In this document: positions 8,671 through 16,220 of the stretch, piece after piece
Layout of the letters: every line of letters starts with the position of its first letter
Position numbering within the stretch: position 1 is the stretch's first letter
NCBI GenBank assembly: GCA_964627125.1
Contig: CAZVJQ010000021.1
Coordinates: 1 to 32,910, forward strand
Direction of reading: 5' to 3'
Length of the DNA stretch: 32,910 nucleotides
Source: Fastidiosipila sp964627125
GTDB lineage: Bacteria > Bacillota > Clostridia > Saccharofermentanales > Fastidiosipilaceae
The notes under the pieces: generated by a model
What the model saw: only the letters and a program-made list of their open reading frames with translations
The model's database searches: none
What the model was told of the DNA's origin: nothing
Program-made: the position numbers and the translations under genes

Positions 8671-10296
8671 ATGAGTAATTTAAATAGCGACAATAATAAT
8701 GAAGAAATCATAGAAAATGATGATGTAATTGAAGTTAATACTGAAGAAGCAACTACTTCAACTACAGATAAAATTGAAACTAAAGAAACTGATACTAATA
8801 CTGAAGATAAACCAGTAGATAGAAATAGTAAAATCAGAAATGCTGCTGTCTTATCTACAATCGTTTTTATTTTAATTTTAGTGTTAGCAAATGTGTTTAT
8901 CGAACAAGCTTTTGGTAATCAACTAGAGTTTGACTGGACTCAGAACCAAATTACAAGTCTAGGTGATGTAAGTAAAAATATTTTAGAGGAGAATGAAACT
9001 CCTGTTAATATTACTGTTTTATCTACAAGAGAGAACTATGCAAGTAATATTGCAAGTTCAGGAGCTGATTTAAATTTCGTTCCTAATTTATTGAGTGAGT
9101 ATGAAGCTAACAGTGGTGGAACTGTAAGTGTAAATTTCGTTGACCCAGTGCAAAATCCAGCTATTATTACTGAGCTTGATCCAAATGGCGTACACAACTT
9201 ACAACAGTACCAAATAGTTATTAGTAATGAAGACCATTCAAAATTGAGAGTATTGTCATACCAAGATTTATTTGACTTACAAATGAATCAACAAGCTGGT
9301 GGTTACTACATTACAGGTTACACTGCAGAAGAAGCTATTTCAGGTGCTATTCGTTTCGTTACAGCTGAAGATACTCCTACTGTATATATAACTAAAGGAC
9401 ATGGTGAGACTAGTCTTACACAAGGATTCACTACATTTAGTACATTGCTAGAGCAAAATAACTTCCTATTGGAAGATTTAGATACTATAGCTCAGACTCA
9501 AATACCTGAAGATGCAGAGATGCTATTAATGGTAAATCCACAAAGTGACATAACAACTGGTGAAGTTGAGATGTATCTAAACTACTTAAGACAAGGTGGA
9601 AGCCTCTATGTTATTTCAGATTTCTCAACTGCTACTTTTACAAATTTAAATGAAGTTCTATTAGAATTTAATATTGCTATCACAAACGATAGAGTTAAAG
9701 AAAATGATACAGAGCTCCTTTATGCTGAAGATAATTACACATTCAGAGCAGATATATCAACAAATCCATTGTATCCAGAAGGTGCAGGATATAACTTTGC
9801 TTTGGCCACAAATGCGAGAGCGGTTACAAGTGCTAATAATGCTAGAGATTGGGTAGAAGTGACTCCTATCCTTCAAACATCAGATCAAGCTACAAGAGAG
9901 ATTGCTGGTGATGCAGAAAATGAGTCTGTAGCAGGAACTCAAACTATTGCAATGTACTCTGAAAACAGTGGTTGGATTGATATGACTAACGTTACTGAAC
10001 CTTCTAAAGTGGCAGTATTTGGATCTGCAAGTATGTTTAATGATTTATTCTTACAAACATTCCAAAATTCAACAGGTAACTTCACATTATTTGTATACTC
10101 TATGTTAGAGATGGCAGACATGATAGATAATCAAGCTGCAGATTTACTTATTGAGCCAAAACCTGTAGTTAGCTACTACATTGTTGCCCAAAGCGAAAAC
10201 AGCATTCAAATCACTTCATTCTTATTGACATTTGGTGTTGCAATTACCTTATTGGTAATTGCTCTTATCATATACAGAAGAAGAGTCAATCTATAG
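8671..10296 (+). CDS. GldG-like ABC transport accessory protein
   Basis: A 541-residue protein with an acidic cytoplasmic N-terminus (about 1-50, rich in E, D, T), a transmembrane helix (about 58-80), a large extracytoplasmic domain (about 82-510), and a C-terminal helix (about 515-534) ending RRRVNL. The domain begins FDWTQNQITSLGDVSKNILEENETPVNITVLST, the pattern of the GldG/ABC-type uncharacterised transport family, and includes PTVYITKGHGE, characteristic of that family. It is the third gene of the operon, with AGGAGG nine bases before its ATG. The domain probably works at the outer face with the permease. No enzymatic motif was seen. Confidence 0.85.
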   Translation: MSNLNSDNNNEEIIENDDVIEVNTEEATTSTTDKIETKETDTNTEDKPVDRNSKIRNAAVLSTIVFILILVLANVFIEQAFGNQLEFDWTQNQITSLGDVSKNILEENETPVNITVLSTRENYASNIASSGADLNFVPNLLSEYEANSGGTVSVNFVDPVQNPAIITELDPNGVHNLQQYQIVISNEDHSKLRVLSYQDLFDLQMNQQAGGYYITGYTAEEAISGAIRFVTAEDTPTVYITKGHGETSLTQGFTTFSTLLEQNNFLLEDLDTIAQTQIPEDAEMLLMVNPQSDITTGEVEMYLNYLRQGGSLYVISDFSTATFTNLNEVLLEFNIAITNDRVKENDTELLYAEDNYTFRADISTNPLYPEGAGYNFALATNARAVTSANNARDWVEVTPILQTSDQATREIAGDAENESVAGTQTIAMYSENSGWIDMTNVTEPSKVAVFGSASMFNDLFLQTFQNSTGNFTLFVYSMLEMADMIDNQAADLLIEPKPVVSYYIVAQSENSIQITSFLLTFGVAITLLVIALIIYRRRVNL

Positions 10297-10316
10297 ATTA
10301 GAAATTGGAGTAATAG

Positions 10317-11972
10317 ATGAAGAAAACTAGAAATTTAATAATTTTAGTTGTAATTTTAGTGCTACTAGTTGCTGTCTATGCAATTTGGCAATTAAGCAAT
10401 AATCAAGAAGATGTAGATACTGACTCAACAAGTACTACAACTCAGAGTTCAAGCTCTGGTGGTAGACTAGTGGACGCTAGTGTTGATGAGATTGATGCTA
10501 TTTCTATTCAAAATGAAGACTATAATTTAGAGTTTGAAAAAGTTAGAACTGAAGAAGAGGGTACTAACTCTGAGGGCGAAACTGTAGTTGAAGAAACTGA
10601 AGAGTGGGTATTAGTAAATAATCAATATGACAATGTGAGTCCTAATAAAGTCAAGAACTTAACTGAGTCTTTAATCAATGTAAATCTAAGAGATACTGTT
10701 GATACTGATGAAGACACTGACTTAACAGTATTTGGTATTGATGAAGATAGCCCAACTGCAATATTAACTAAAACAGATGGTGAAACTATTGAACTCGTAC
10801 TTGGAAATGAAGCAACTGCTTCAGGCGCTGGTAATTACTATGTTTATAACGTTAACGATGACAATCTAGGTGTAAGTACTACAGTTGCAAATTACATTTT
10901 GGGCACTGAACTTGAACTACTTAATAACAGAATTTTTAATGCAATACCTCAAGATATTACTGGTTTCATTTTAAATAGAGATGATTTTGAATACAGTACT
11001 TTATTCTCAGGAGAGCCACAGTATCAGAATAATGATCCAGCTTCATATTACATGACATTCTGGACAATTAATGAGCCAATCACCTGGAAGGGTAATGATA
11101 CGAACATTAGTAGATTAGTAAGTGAATTATTAAATGTTAGTGCGAATGAATATTATGTTTTAGATGAAGATACAAATCTTTCTAGTATTGGTTTAGATTC
11201 ACCTCAATATGAGATTACTCTACAACATAGCTCACAAGATCCAAAGACTATTCTAATTGGTAGCGATACTGATAACTATACTTATGCAAGTATTAAAGAT
11301 AGTGGACTATACTTTAGATTCTCTAGTGGTGCTTTGACCAGCATAGGTGCAAACATGTTAAGTTTCTATGAGTCATTTATAGCACTTCTTAATATCACTA
11401 CAGTAGATAAACTTACATTTACAGGTCCTGATTTTGAATATGTTTCAAATATCTATTATCCAACTCCTGAGGAAAGAACAAGTGCTCAAGAGGAAGGTTT
11501 CGAAACACCACAAAATATCGCTGTATTTGAAGGTAGAGATGCAAATATAACAAATGATAGAAATGACAACTTATTTAGTCGTTACTATCAATCATTAATT
11601 GGTTTAACAATAGATGGATTTGCTATTGGTGAAGAAGTTGAATTGGAAGACCCTGTCTACACAGTAGTATACGAAAGACGTGGAGACAATGAGGATGTAA
11701 AACTAGACTTCGTAGAGAGAGATGCTAATAGTTACTATATCTTCAAGAATGAAGAATTCACTGAATTATACATTAACGACAACCAATTCACAGATGATAG
11801 ACATGTTGATTCTCCAGGTGTATTCTTTGCAATTGAACAATTAACTGAAGCAATGGATGAACAAAATTCTCAATACATTAGTGAAGAAGAGTTTGAACAA
11901 ATGAAAGTTCTCGTTCCTGTAGAGGAAGAAGAAGAGACAACTGATACAAGCTCAGATTCTGAAGAAGAATAA
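10317..11972 (+). CDS. DUF4340 domain membrane-anchored protein
   Basis: A 551-residue protein with an N-terminal hydrophobic anchor (about 6-27), an S/T-rich linker, and a repeated beta-rich extracytoplasmic region. Segments such as VDEIDAISIQNEDYNLEFEK, EEWVLVNN and FGIDEDSPTAILT are the recurring DUF4340 units. The last 15 residues are almost entirely acidic and S/T. DUF4340 genes commonly close GldA-GldF-GldG-like operons, and this one starts 20 bases after the GldG-like gene, so it is read as the fourth operon member. Its biochemical role is unknown. The helix lacks a lipobox cysteine, so anchoring is by the helix itself. Confidence 0.83.
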   Translation: MKKTRNLIILVVILVLLVAVYAIWQLSNNQEDVDTDSTSTTTQSSSSGGRLVDASVDEIDAISIQNEDYNLEFEKVRTEEEGTNSEGETVVEETEEWVLVNNQYDNVSPNKVKNLTESLINVNLRDTVDTDEDTDLTVFGIDEDSPTAILTKTDGETIELVLGNEATASGAGNYYVYNVNDDNLGVSTTVANYILGTELELLNNRIFNAIPQDITGFILNRDDFEYSTLFSGEPQYQNNDPASYYMTFWTINEPITWKGNDTNISRLVSELLNVSANEYYVLDEDTNLSSIGLDSPQYEITLQHSSQDPKTILIGSDTDNYTYASIKDSGLYFRFSSGALTSIGANMLSFYESFIALLNITTVDKLTFTGPDFEYVSNIYYPTPEERTSAQEEGFETPQNIAVFEGRDANITNDRNDNLFSRYYQSLIGLTIDGFAIGEEVELEDPVYTVVYERRGDNEDVKLDFVERDANSYYIFKNEEFTELYINDNQFTDDRHVDSPGVFFAIEQLTEAMDEQNSQYISEEEFEQMKVLVPVEEEEETTDTSSDSEEE

Positions 11973-11997
11973 AAAGAAAAAATATTTTAGGAATTGA

Positions 11998-12027
11998 TTA
12001 AAGCTCTAGAATTTTCTAGGGCTTTAA
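11998..12027 (+). terminator. Hairpin between the ABC operon and the next gene
   Basis: A 13-bp stem TTAAAGCTCTAGA/TCTAGGGCTTTAA (one G-U pair, 4-base loop) follows the DUF4340 gene. It has no proper T run, and the next start codon lies only 8-17 bases beyond, so it may act as a weak terminator or as a structure affecting the next start. Confidence 0.55.
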
Positions 12028-12034
12028 TACTATA

Positions 12035-13234
12035 ATGATAAGCATGGAAAATCAGGAAAACAAAAATTTCAATATATTTGAGAATATTAAGGCTAGTGGA
12101 CTCATTAACATACTAGCTATTTTTACCCTTTTAATAATTTTAGGGACTATGTATGCGCTCTCTGAAATACCATCTAGCACATATTTGAAAGATGCTGACT
12201 CAAACCTTAATCAGCTTTCTATAGCAAGTGATATGCTCTATCCATTAGATGAGAATACTGCCCGTAATCTACATCCATTTAACACTAACCATAGTTTATT
12301 AGTAAGCAATAATCTTGTCTCATATATAGGACTTGATGGAACTAGCGAACAAGATATTTCTATACAAGTATCTCAGCCTCTAGTTTCTACTACTGATGAT
12401 GCTGTTTTAATTTCTGATTTAAATGGTTTTAATTACTATCTATTCGATAACAATGGTCTAAAACTAAGTGGTAGAACAAACTCTCCAATAATAGATGCTG
12501 AAGTAGCTAATAACTCTTACTTTGGATTAATTCTAGATGAACCTAGAACTAAAGGTATGGTAAGACTATTTGATAATAATGGAGTTCATATTCTAGACTA
12601 TCAACTAAGAGAAAGATTAAAATCTGGTTTCCCACTTGCATTGGAGTTTAGTCCAAATTCAGAGTTCCTGTATATAAATATTATCAATCTTGATAGAGCT
12701 AATATAAGCACGAATATTCAAGTGATTAATTTAATTGAATTAGAAATCAATCATTACACTAATATTTTAGAAGGTGAATCCTATCCAATAATTGAGAGTC
12801 CAAATAATGATGGGATAGTTCTTCTTAATTCAAATACATTCTTCTATACAGATTTACATGAAGCTAATGCAAGAATAGAATTTAACAGCATTTTAGATAG
12901 CACAAGAGATAGTGAGACGGTATCTTTCTTGGCTAAATTGAATGAACAAGATCCATATACACTGTTTTATGTTAACTACAATGATTTTCTATCTTCATCT
13001 AGAGAGAGTCTAGATACAAGCATTGAAGTAGGAGATAACCCTAGTTCTCTTATATCTAATTCTAGAAATATAGTAGTTGCTAGTGACAATGGAATTTATA
13101 TTGTTCCAAAAAATAGCCCAAACAATGCGCAGTTCCAAGAACTTGGTAATTTTGAGATTTTCGAAATGCATTTTATCGAAGATAATCAGCTGCTATTAAT
13201 TTGTAGTGATGGAGTAAGACTAGTAAATATCTAG
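12035..13234 (+). CDS. DUF5711-like anchored protein of beta-propeller type
   Basis: A protein of 399 residues (396 from the alternative ATG at 12044). One N-terminal helix (about 22-42) is followed by an extracytoplasmic domain made of short repeated strands such as LVSYIGLDG, YYLFDNNG, VRLFDNNG, NGIYIVPKN, giving a propeller-like pattern. This resembles the DUF5711 family of Clostridia, judged by eye. The start is unclear: neither ATG has a convincing Shine-Dalgarno, and a strong hairpin (11998-12027) lies just before them. A perfect TATAAT (12031-12036) overlaps the first ATG, so transcription from it would begin near the second ATG. The gene is followed after 8 bases by the CYTH gene. Confidence 0.72.
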   Translation: MISMENQENKNFNIFENIKASGLINILAIFTLLIILGTMYALSEIPSSTYLKDADSNLNQLSIASDMLYPLDENTARNLHPFNTNHSLLVSNNLVSYIGLDGTSEQDISIQVSQPLVSTTDDAVLISDLNGFNYYLFDNNGLKLSGRTNSPIIDAEVANNSYFGLILDEPRTKGMVRLFDNNGVHILDYQLRERLKSGFPLALEFSPNSEFLYINIINLDRANISTNIQVINLIELEINHYTNILEGESYPIIESPNNDGIVLLNSNTFFYTDLHEANARIEFNSILDSTRDSETVSFLAKLNEQDPYTLFYVNYNDFLSSSRESLDTSIEVGDNPSSLISNSRNIVVASDNGIYIVPKNSPNNAQFQELGNFEIFEMHFIEDNQLLLICSDGVRLVNI

Positions 13235-13242
13235 GAGGATAA

Positions 13243-13878
13243 ATGGAATTAGAATATAAATTTTATATAGATTTTCAAGTAGACAAGGAAGATATCCTTA
13301 ATTCCTCTTATTGGGAGAAATTTAACTCCAATAATTGGGAAAGACTAGAATTAAATGCATACTACTATGATACTAAGGATGGCATGCTTGCTGCTGAGAG
13401 TTTCGCCCTTAGAATTAGAAACTCAGAACTAACAATTAAGGCTAATAGTGAAATTGAAGGTGAGCTATCTGCAAGACCTGAATGGAATATTGTCTGGCCA
13501 AGCAATGAGATGGATGTAGAAGAAGTACTGAATCTTCTTAAAGATGAATTAAATCCTAAGCAAGTAACTATTCTTAATGAAGCTAATTCTCGAGGCTTAG
13601 AAGTACAATATAAAACTGAAATTGTTCGTTATAGAAAGATTCTAAACCACAACGATGCTCAATTCGAAGTAGTAGTTGACTTAGGAACACTCTATGGTGG
13701 CCATCTATCTGAAGATTGTTATGAGATGGAAGTTGAATTCATCAGTGGAACAGAAGAAGATTTCCATAATTTTGCCTTAGAAACAAAAGAGTTTTTCGAT
13801 CTAAAGCCTGGTCAAGAGAGCAAGATGGCAAGATGTGTCAAATTGAAAGAGCAATCTAAATTAGAAGAAAATAATTAG
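13243..13878 (+). CDS. CYTH domain protein, probable inorganic triphosphatase
   Basis: A 211-residue triphosphate tunnel metalloenzyme. The defining ExExK motif sits at the N-terminus as ELEYK (Glu2, Glu4, Lys6). Alternating charged strands that line the tunnel follow: FALRIRNSELTIKANS, VQYKTEIVRYRK, AQFEVVVDLGTLYGG and YEMEVEFISG. Family members hydrolyse inorganic triphosphate or other triphosphates with Mg or Mn; which substrate applies here is not shown by the sequence. The N-terminal methionine directly precedes the motif, and AGGAGG sits just before the ATG, so the start is secure. It belongs to a tight three-gene cluster with the DUF5711-like and the aminotransferase-like genes. Confidence 0.88.
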   Translation: MELEYKFYIDFQVDKEDILNSSYWEKFNSNNWERLELNAYYYDTKDGMLAAESFALRIRNSELTIKANSEIEGELSARPEWNIVWPSNEMDVEEVLNLLKDELNPKQVTILNEANSRGLEVQYKTEIVRYRKILNHNDAQFEVVVDLGTLYGGHLSEDCYEMEVEFISGTEEDFHNFALETKEFFDLKPGQESKMARCVKLKEQSKLEENN

Positions 13879-13889
13879 TAGAAGAATAT

Positions 13890-14933
13890 ATGAATATTGA
13901 ATCTAATAACATTATAAAGAATGACTTAGATAGGGATTTTAATAATCTACTTACAGGTCTGAAGAAGGGTAGTGCATTCAACGAAGAATTCACTAAAACC
14001 ATGCGTGAATACACAAATTCACTAGATATACATTTTGAATATAATCTTGAAGATTCATTAAAATTATCTATAGAATTACTAGATATTGAGAAGAGTGACT
14101 ACATTCTTTTTCCTGCAGTTGGTCCTAAACAGCTTCCTGAGGTGTTTAAAGAGCATAATCTTATATTCGTACCAGTGCACCCAAGAACCCTTACAATCGA
14201 CGTATTAGCTCTACAAAAGATATTGAACAGTCTTGACTTAGCATTGGCAAAACCAACTATCATCGCAATAGAAACTGCTGGATTACCTGCAGACTATTTG
14301 ACTTTAGAAAAGATAAAAAATAAATATGATGCCAATTTAATATCCATAGCTAATACAGGACCTGGATCTTCAATTAACATGCAAGTTTCTAGTAACTTTG
14401 CAGATATTGCTCTTATAAATTTTAATGCTAAAACTTCAATATCTATACCAGATAATCAAGTTGCTATGATTTTTAATAACAATGAATACTCAGATGATTT
14501 AACCAGCAAATTAAATAGCTTCAATGCAATTATCTTGAAACACACACTCAGGTTATATCAAAATACAGAATCTAGGAAAGTAGCTGAAATTATTAATTTC
14601 CTAAACATGAACATTCATTCAAATATAGAAAAGATGCTTATCCCTGCAGCATTTGAATTAAATGGAAGCAATTTTTTCTTCTTTACTAATAATAAAGAAT
14701 CAGCAGAAGAATTAAAAGATATTCTTGCTAGCGAAACAGATAAAACATTTACTGAAGGCATAGAATTCCTCGCGAACAATATTCTAAAAGAATATTATCC
14801 TGGATATAACAATCAACTAAATGAAAATAAATTAAAATTAGAACGGATTGTATCTATGCAAATTGATTCCTATGCGAAAATAGTTGAGATAAAAAATTTA
14901 ACTGAAATAATAAATAAGTTTAATAATAGCTAA
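13890..14933 (+). CDS. Degenerate PLP-dependent aminotransferase-like protein (DegT type)
   Basis: A 347-residue protein not matching a standard enzyme. Residues about 75-200 keep the layout of the large domain of DegT/DnrJ-type fold-I aminotransferases: LFPAVGPK, then IFVPVHPRTLTIDVLALQKIL (substrate-side strand), PTIIAIETAGLPADYLTLEKIKNKY, and ADIALINFNAKTSISIPDNQ. The last segment places a lysine (Lys181) where the Schiff-base lysine is expected. However, the segment that normally carries the PLP-contacting aspartate (EDAA) reads SIANTGPG (152-159), with no acidic residue. The C-terminal half does not resemble the family. The alignment is by eye, so this is a moderate-confidence family call. 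It starts 11 bases after the CYTH gene with a weak AGAAG site. Confidence 0.55.
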   Translation: MNIESNNIIKNDLDRDFNNLLTGLKKGSAFNEEFTKTMREYTNSLDIHFEYNLEDSLKLSIELLDIEKSDYILFPAVGPKQLPEVFKEHNLIFVPVHPRTLTIDVLALQKILNSLDLALAKPTIIAIETAGLPADYLTLEKIKNKYDANLISIANTGPGSSINMQVSSNFADIALINFNAKTSISIPDNQVAMIFNNNEYSDDLTSKLNSFNAIILKHTLRLYQNTESRKVAEIINFLNMNIHSNIEKMLIPAAFELNGSNFFFFTNNKESAEELKDILASETDKTFTEGIEFLANNILKEYYPGYNNQLNENKLKLERIVSMQIDSYAKIVEIKNLTEIINKFNNS

Positions 14934-14951
14934 GCACTAATATATTGCTTA
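14931..14951 (+). terminator. Weak hairpin at the end of the CYTH cluster
   Basis: TAAGCA (14931-14936, including the stop codon) pairs with TGCTTA (14946-14951) across a 9-base loop, followed by A/T sequence without a clear T run. It could be a weak terminator. Confidence 0.3.
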
Positions 14952-14973
14952 ATAATTATTTAATCATTCTAGA

Positions 14974-15002
14974 TTAACATTGTTATTATATATTGTTATA
15001 CT
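14974..15002 (+). promoter_or_regulatory. Sigma-A promoter of the cyclophilin gene
   Basis: TTAACA (14974-14979) and TATACT (14997-15002) have 17 bases between them, 29 bases before the ATG. Confidence 0.7.
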
Positions 15003-15030
15003 AATTTAGATTTATTCATTGAGGTGAATT

Positions 15031-15612
15031 ATGAAAGTAAAAAGAGTAATGGCAATGCTCATGAGTTTACTAGTAGTATGTACAGTAACAGCATGCCAAA
15101 CAGAGGAGGAAGAAATGAGCAATTTCGTAGAAATAGTATTAGCAGAATCAGGTGAAGCAGCAGGTGGAAGTATTGTAGCTGAATTATTCCCAGATAAAGC
15201 TCCTGAAACAGTAGAAAACTTTAAAACCTTAGTAGCAGATGGTTTCTATGATGGATTAACATTCCACAGAATTGTAGAAGATTTCGTAGTACAAGGTGGA
15301 GATCCAGATGGTACAGGTACCGGTGGTCCAGGTCACAACATTAAAGGTGAATTTGCAAACAATGGATTTACCCAAAATGACTTAACTCACGTTGATGGTG
15401 CATTAGCAATGGCTAGAGCAAATCATCCAGATTCAGCTGGCTCACAATTCTATATCACTCTAGGTGCTCAACCATTCTTAGACGGTAACTACGCAGTATT
15501 TGGTGTAGTAGTAGAAGGTTTAGAAGTAGTACATCAATTAGCAGATGATTTCTTATCAGGTAAATACACATCTAACCCAGTAATGGAATCTGTAAAATTT
15601 GTTGAGAGATAG
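15031..15612 (+). CDS. Cyclophilin-type peptidyl-prolyl isomerase, lipoprotein
   Basis: A 193-residue cyclophilin that catalyses cis-trans isomerisation of proline bonds in secreted proteins. The N-terminus is a lipoprotein signal (KVKR, hydrophobic run, then VTAC with Cys22), so the enzyme is tethered outside the membrane. The catalytic segment FHRIVEDFVVQGGD and the SAGSQFYITL, FLDGNYAVFGVVVEGLEVV segments are complete. The tryptophan that binds cyclosporin in human cyclophilin A is a phenylalanine here, as in many bacterial members. An acidic linker EEEE follows the lipid anchor. A second in-frame Met (residue 29) would remove the signal and has no good ribosome-binding site, whereas GAGGTG precedes the chosen ATG. 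It stands alone between a promoter and a terminator. Confidence 0.93.
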   Translation: MKVKRVMAMLMSLLVVCTVTACQTEEEEMSNFVEIVLAESGEAAGGSIVAELFPDKAPETVENFKTLVADGFYDGLTFHRIVEDFVVQGGDPDGTGTGGPGHNIKGEFANNGFTQNDLTHVDGALAMARANHPDSAGSQFYITLGAQPFLDGNYAVFGVVVEGLEVVHQLADDFLSGKYTSNPVMESVKFVER

Positions 15613-15636
15613 TTAATCCCAATTTATGATTAATCT

Positions 15637-15666
15637 AAGCTGACCCGTAAAAAGGTCAGCTTTTTT
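15637..15666 (+). terminator. Rho-independent terminator after the cyclophilin gene
   Basis: A perfect 9-bp stem AAGCTGACC/GGTCAGCTT (15637-15645 with 15654-15662), an 8-base loop and a T6 run. Confidence 0.92.
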
Positions 15667-15692
15667 ATATATTTAAATTTTGAAAATGTATA

Positions 15693-15719
15693 TTGACAGG
15701 GAAAAACATATGCTATTAT
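15693..15719 (+). promoter_or_regulatory. Probable promoter of the DUF5412-like pseudogene
   Basis: A perfect TTGACA (15693-15698) is followed by TATTAT (15714-15719) preceded by TG, as in an extended -10 box. The spacer is only 15 bases, which the extended -10 may offset. Confidence 0.5.
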
Positions 15720-15755
15720 AGATATAATCTATATATTCATGAGGATGTCTAGCAT

Positions 15756-16157
15756 ATGAGAAAGAATAAACTTATAAATATTTTTGCTATAGTTCTAGGT
15801 GTTCTATTAATAGCATTTGCAATATTTTATCTTCTCGATTCTTCTTTTGGTACAAATCTTCGACATGTAGAAGGCAGAGGAGAGTTAACAGAGTCTATAG
15901 AAAATCCTTATAATCCTGAAATGATTGCTAATATTTAACATATAGATGATGGTGGTGCTACAGTTTCCTCAAGTTTAAGAGTTTCAATTACATATCCCGA
16001 TAACAGTATCGATGGAAGAACAGTTTACTGGTATTATCCAGGGAGAGATATGACTGATACTGATTTAGTCTGGATTGATGAAGATAGTTTTGAATTAAGT
16101 GAAATAGAAGTAGATGTATTAGACAAATCCACATGGTATCACTGGAGACAAAATTAA
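15756..16157 (+). pseudogene. DUF5412-like membrane protein gene broken by an in-frame stop
   Basis: The frame encodes 60 residues (an N-terminal helix at about 8-27, then ENPYNPEMIANI), meets TAA at 15936-15938, and then runs on in the same frame for 72 more codons to TAA at 16155-16157. The downstream part, beginning HIDDGGATVSSSLRVSI and containing GRTVYWYYPG and DLVWIDEDSFEL, is a clear match in pattern to the C-terminal core of DUF5412 proteins, where the DGGATxS segment is usually preceded by a tyrosine. The stop therefore most simply came from a Tyr codon (TAT or TAC to TAA). No frameshift is present. The protein was about 133 residues. Promoter and terminator are still in place, so decay is recent, or this is a sequencing error, or the stop is read through. 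GAGGATG precedes the start. Confidence 0.8.
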
Positions 16158-16171
16158 TACTTAATTGAATT

Positions 16172-16204
16172 AAGCTGCAAACATTAGTCTGCAGCTTTTA
16201 TTTT
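16172..16204 (+). terminator. Terminator between convergent genes
   Basis: An 8-bp stem AAGCTGCA/TGCAGCTT (16172-16179 with 16190-16197) is followed by a T-rich tract on the + strand. It lies between the pseudogene and the convergent ABC-F gene and may work from both sides, though the minus-strand T run is poor. Confidence 0.75.
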
Positions 16205-16220
16205 TACTCACTTTAAAGTT

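Noticed and set aside
6921..11972. Gliding motility system
   Set aside because: Only the ABC part (GldA, F, G-like) is present, without the other Gld proteins of Bacteroidota. Similar operons occur in non-gliding Bacillota.
6145..14964. A dispersed A/T repeat family (AATAATTATTTAATT, three copies)
   Set aside because: The motif is made only of A and T in very A/T-rich spacers, and the third copy is incomplete. No common function or flanking structure supports a real repeat family.
15723..15728. TATAAT as -10 box of the DUF5412-like gene
   Set aside because: It is 24 bases from the TTGACA, too far; TATTAT with a TG extension at 15711-15719 fits better.
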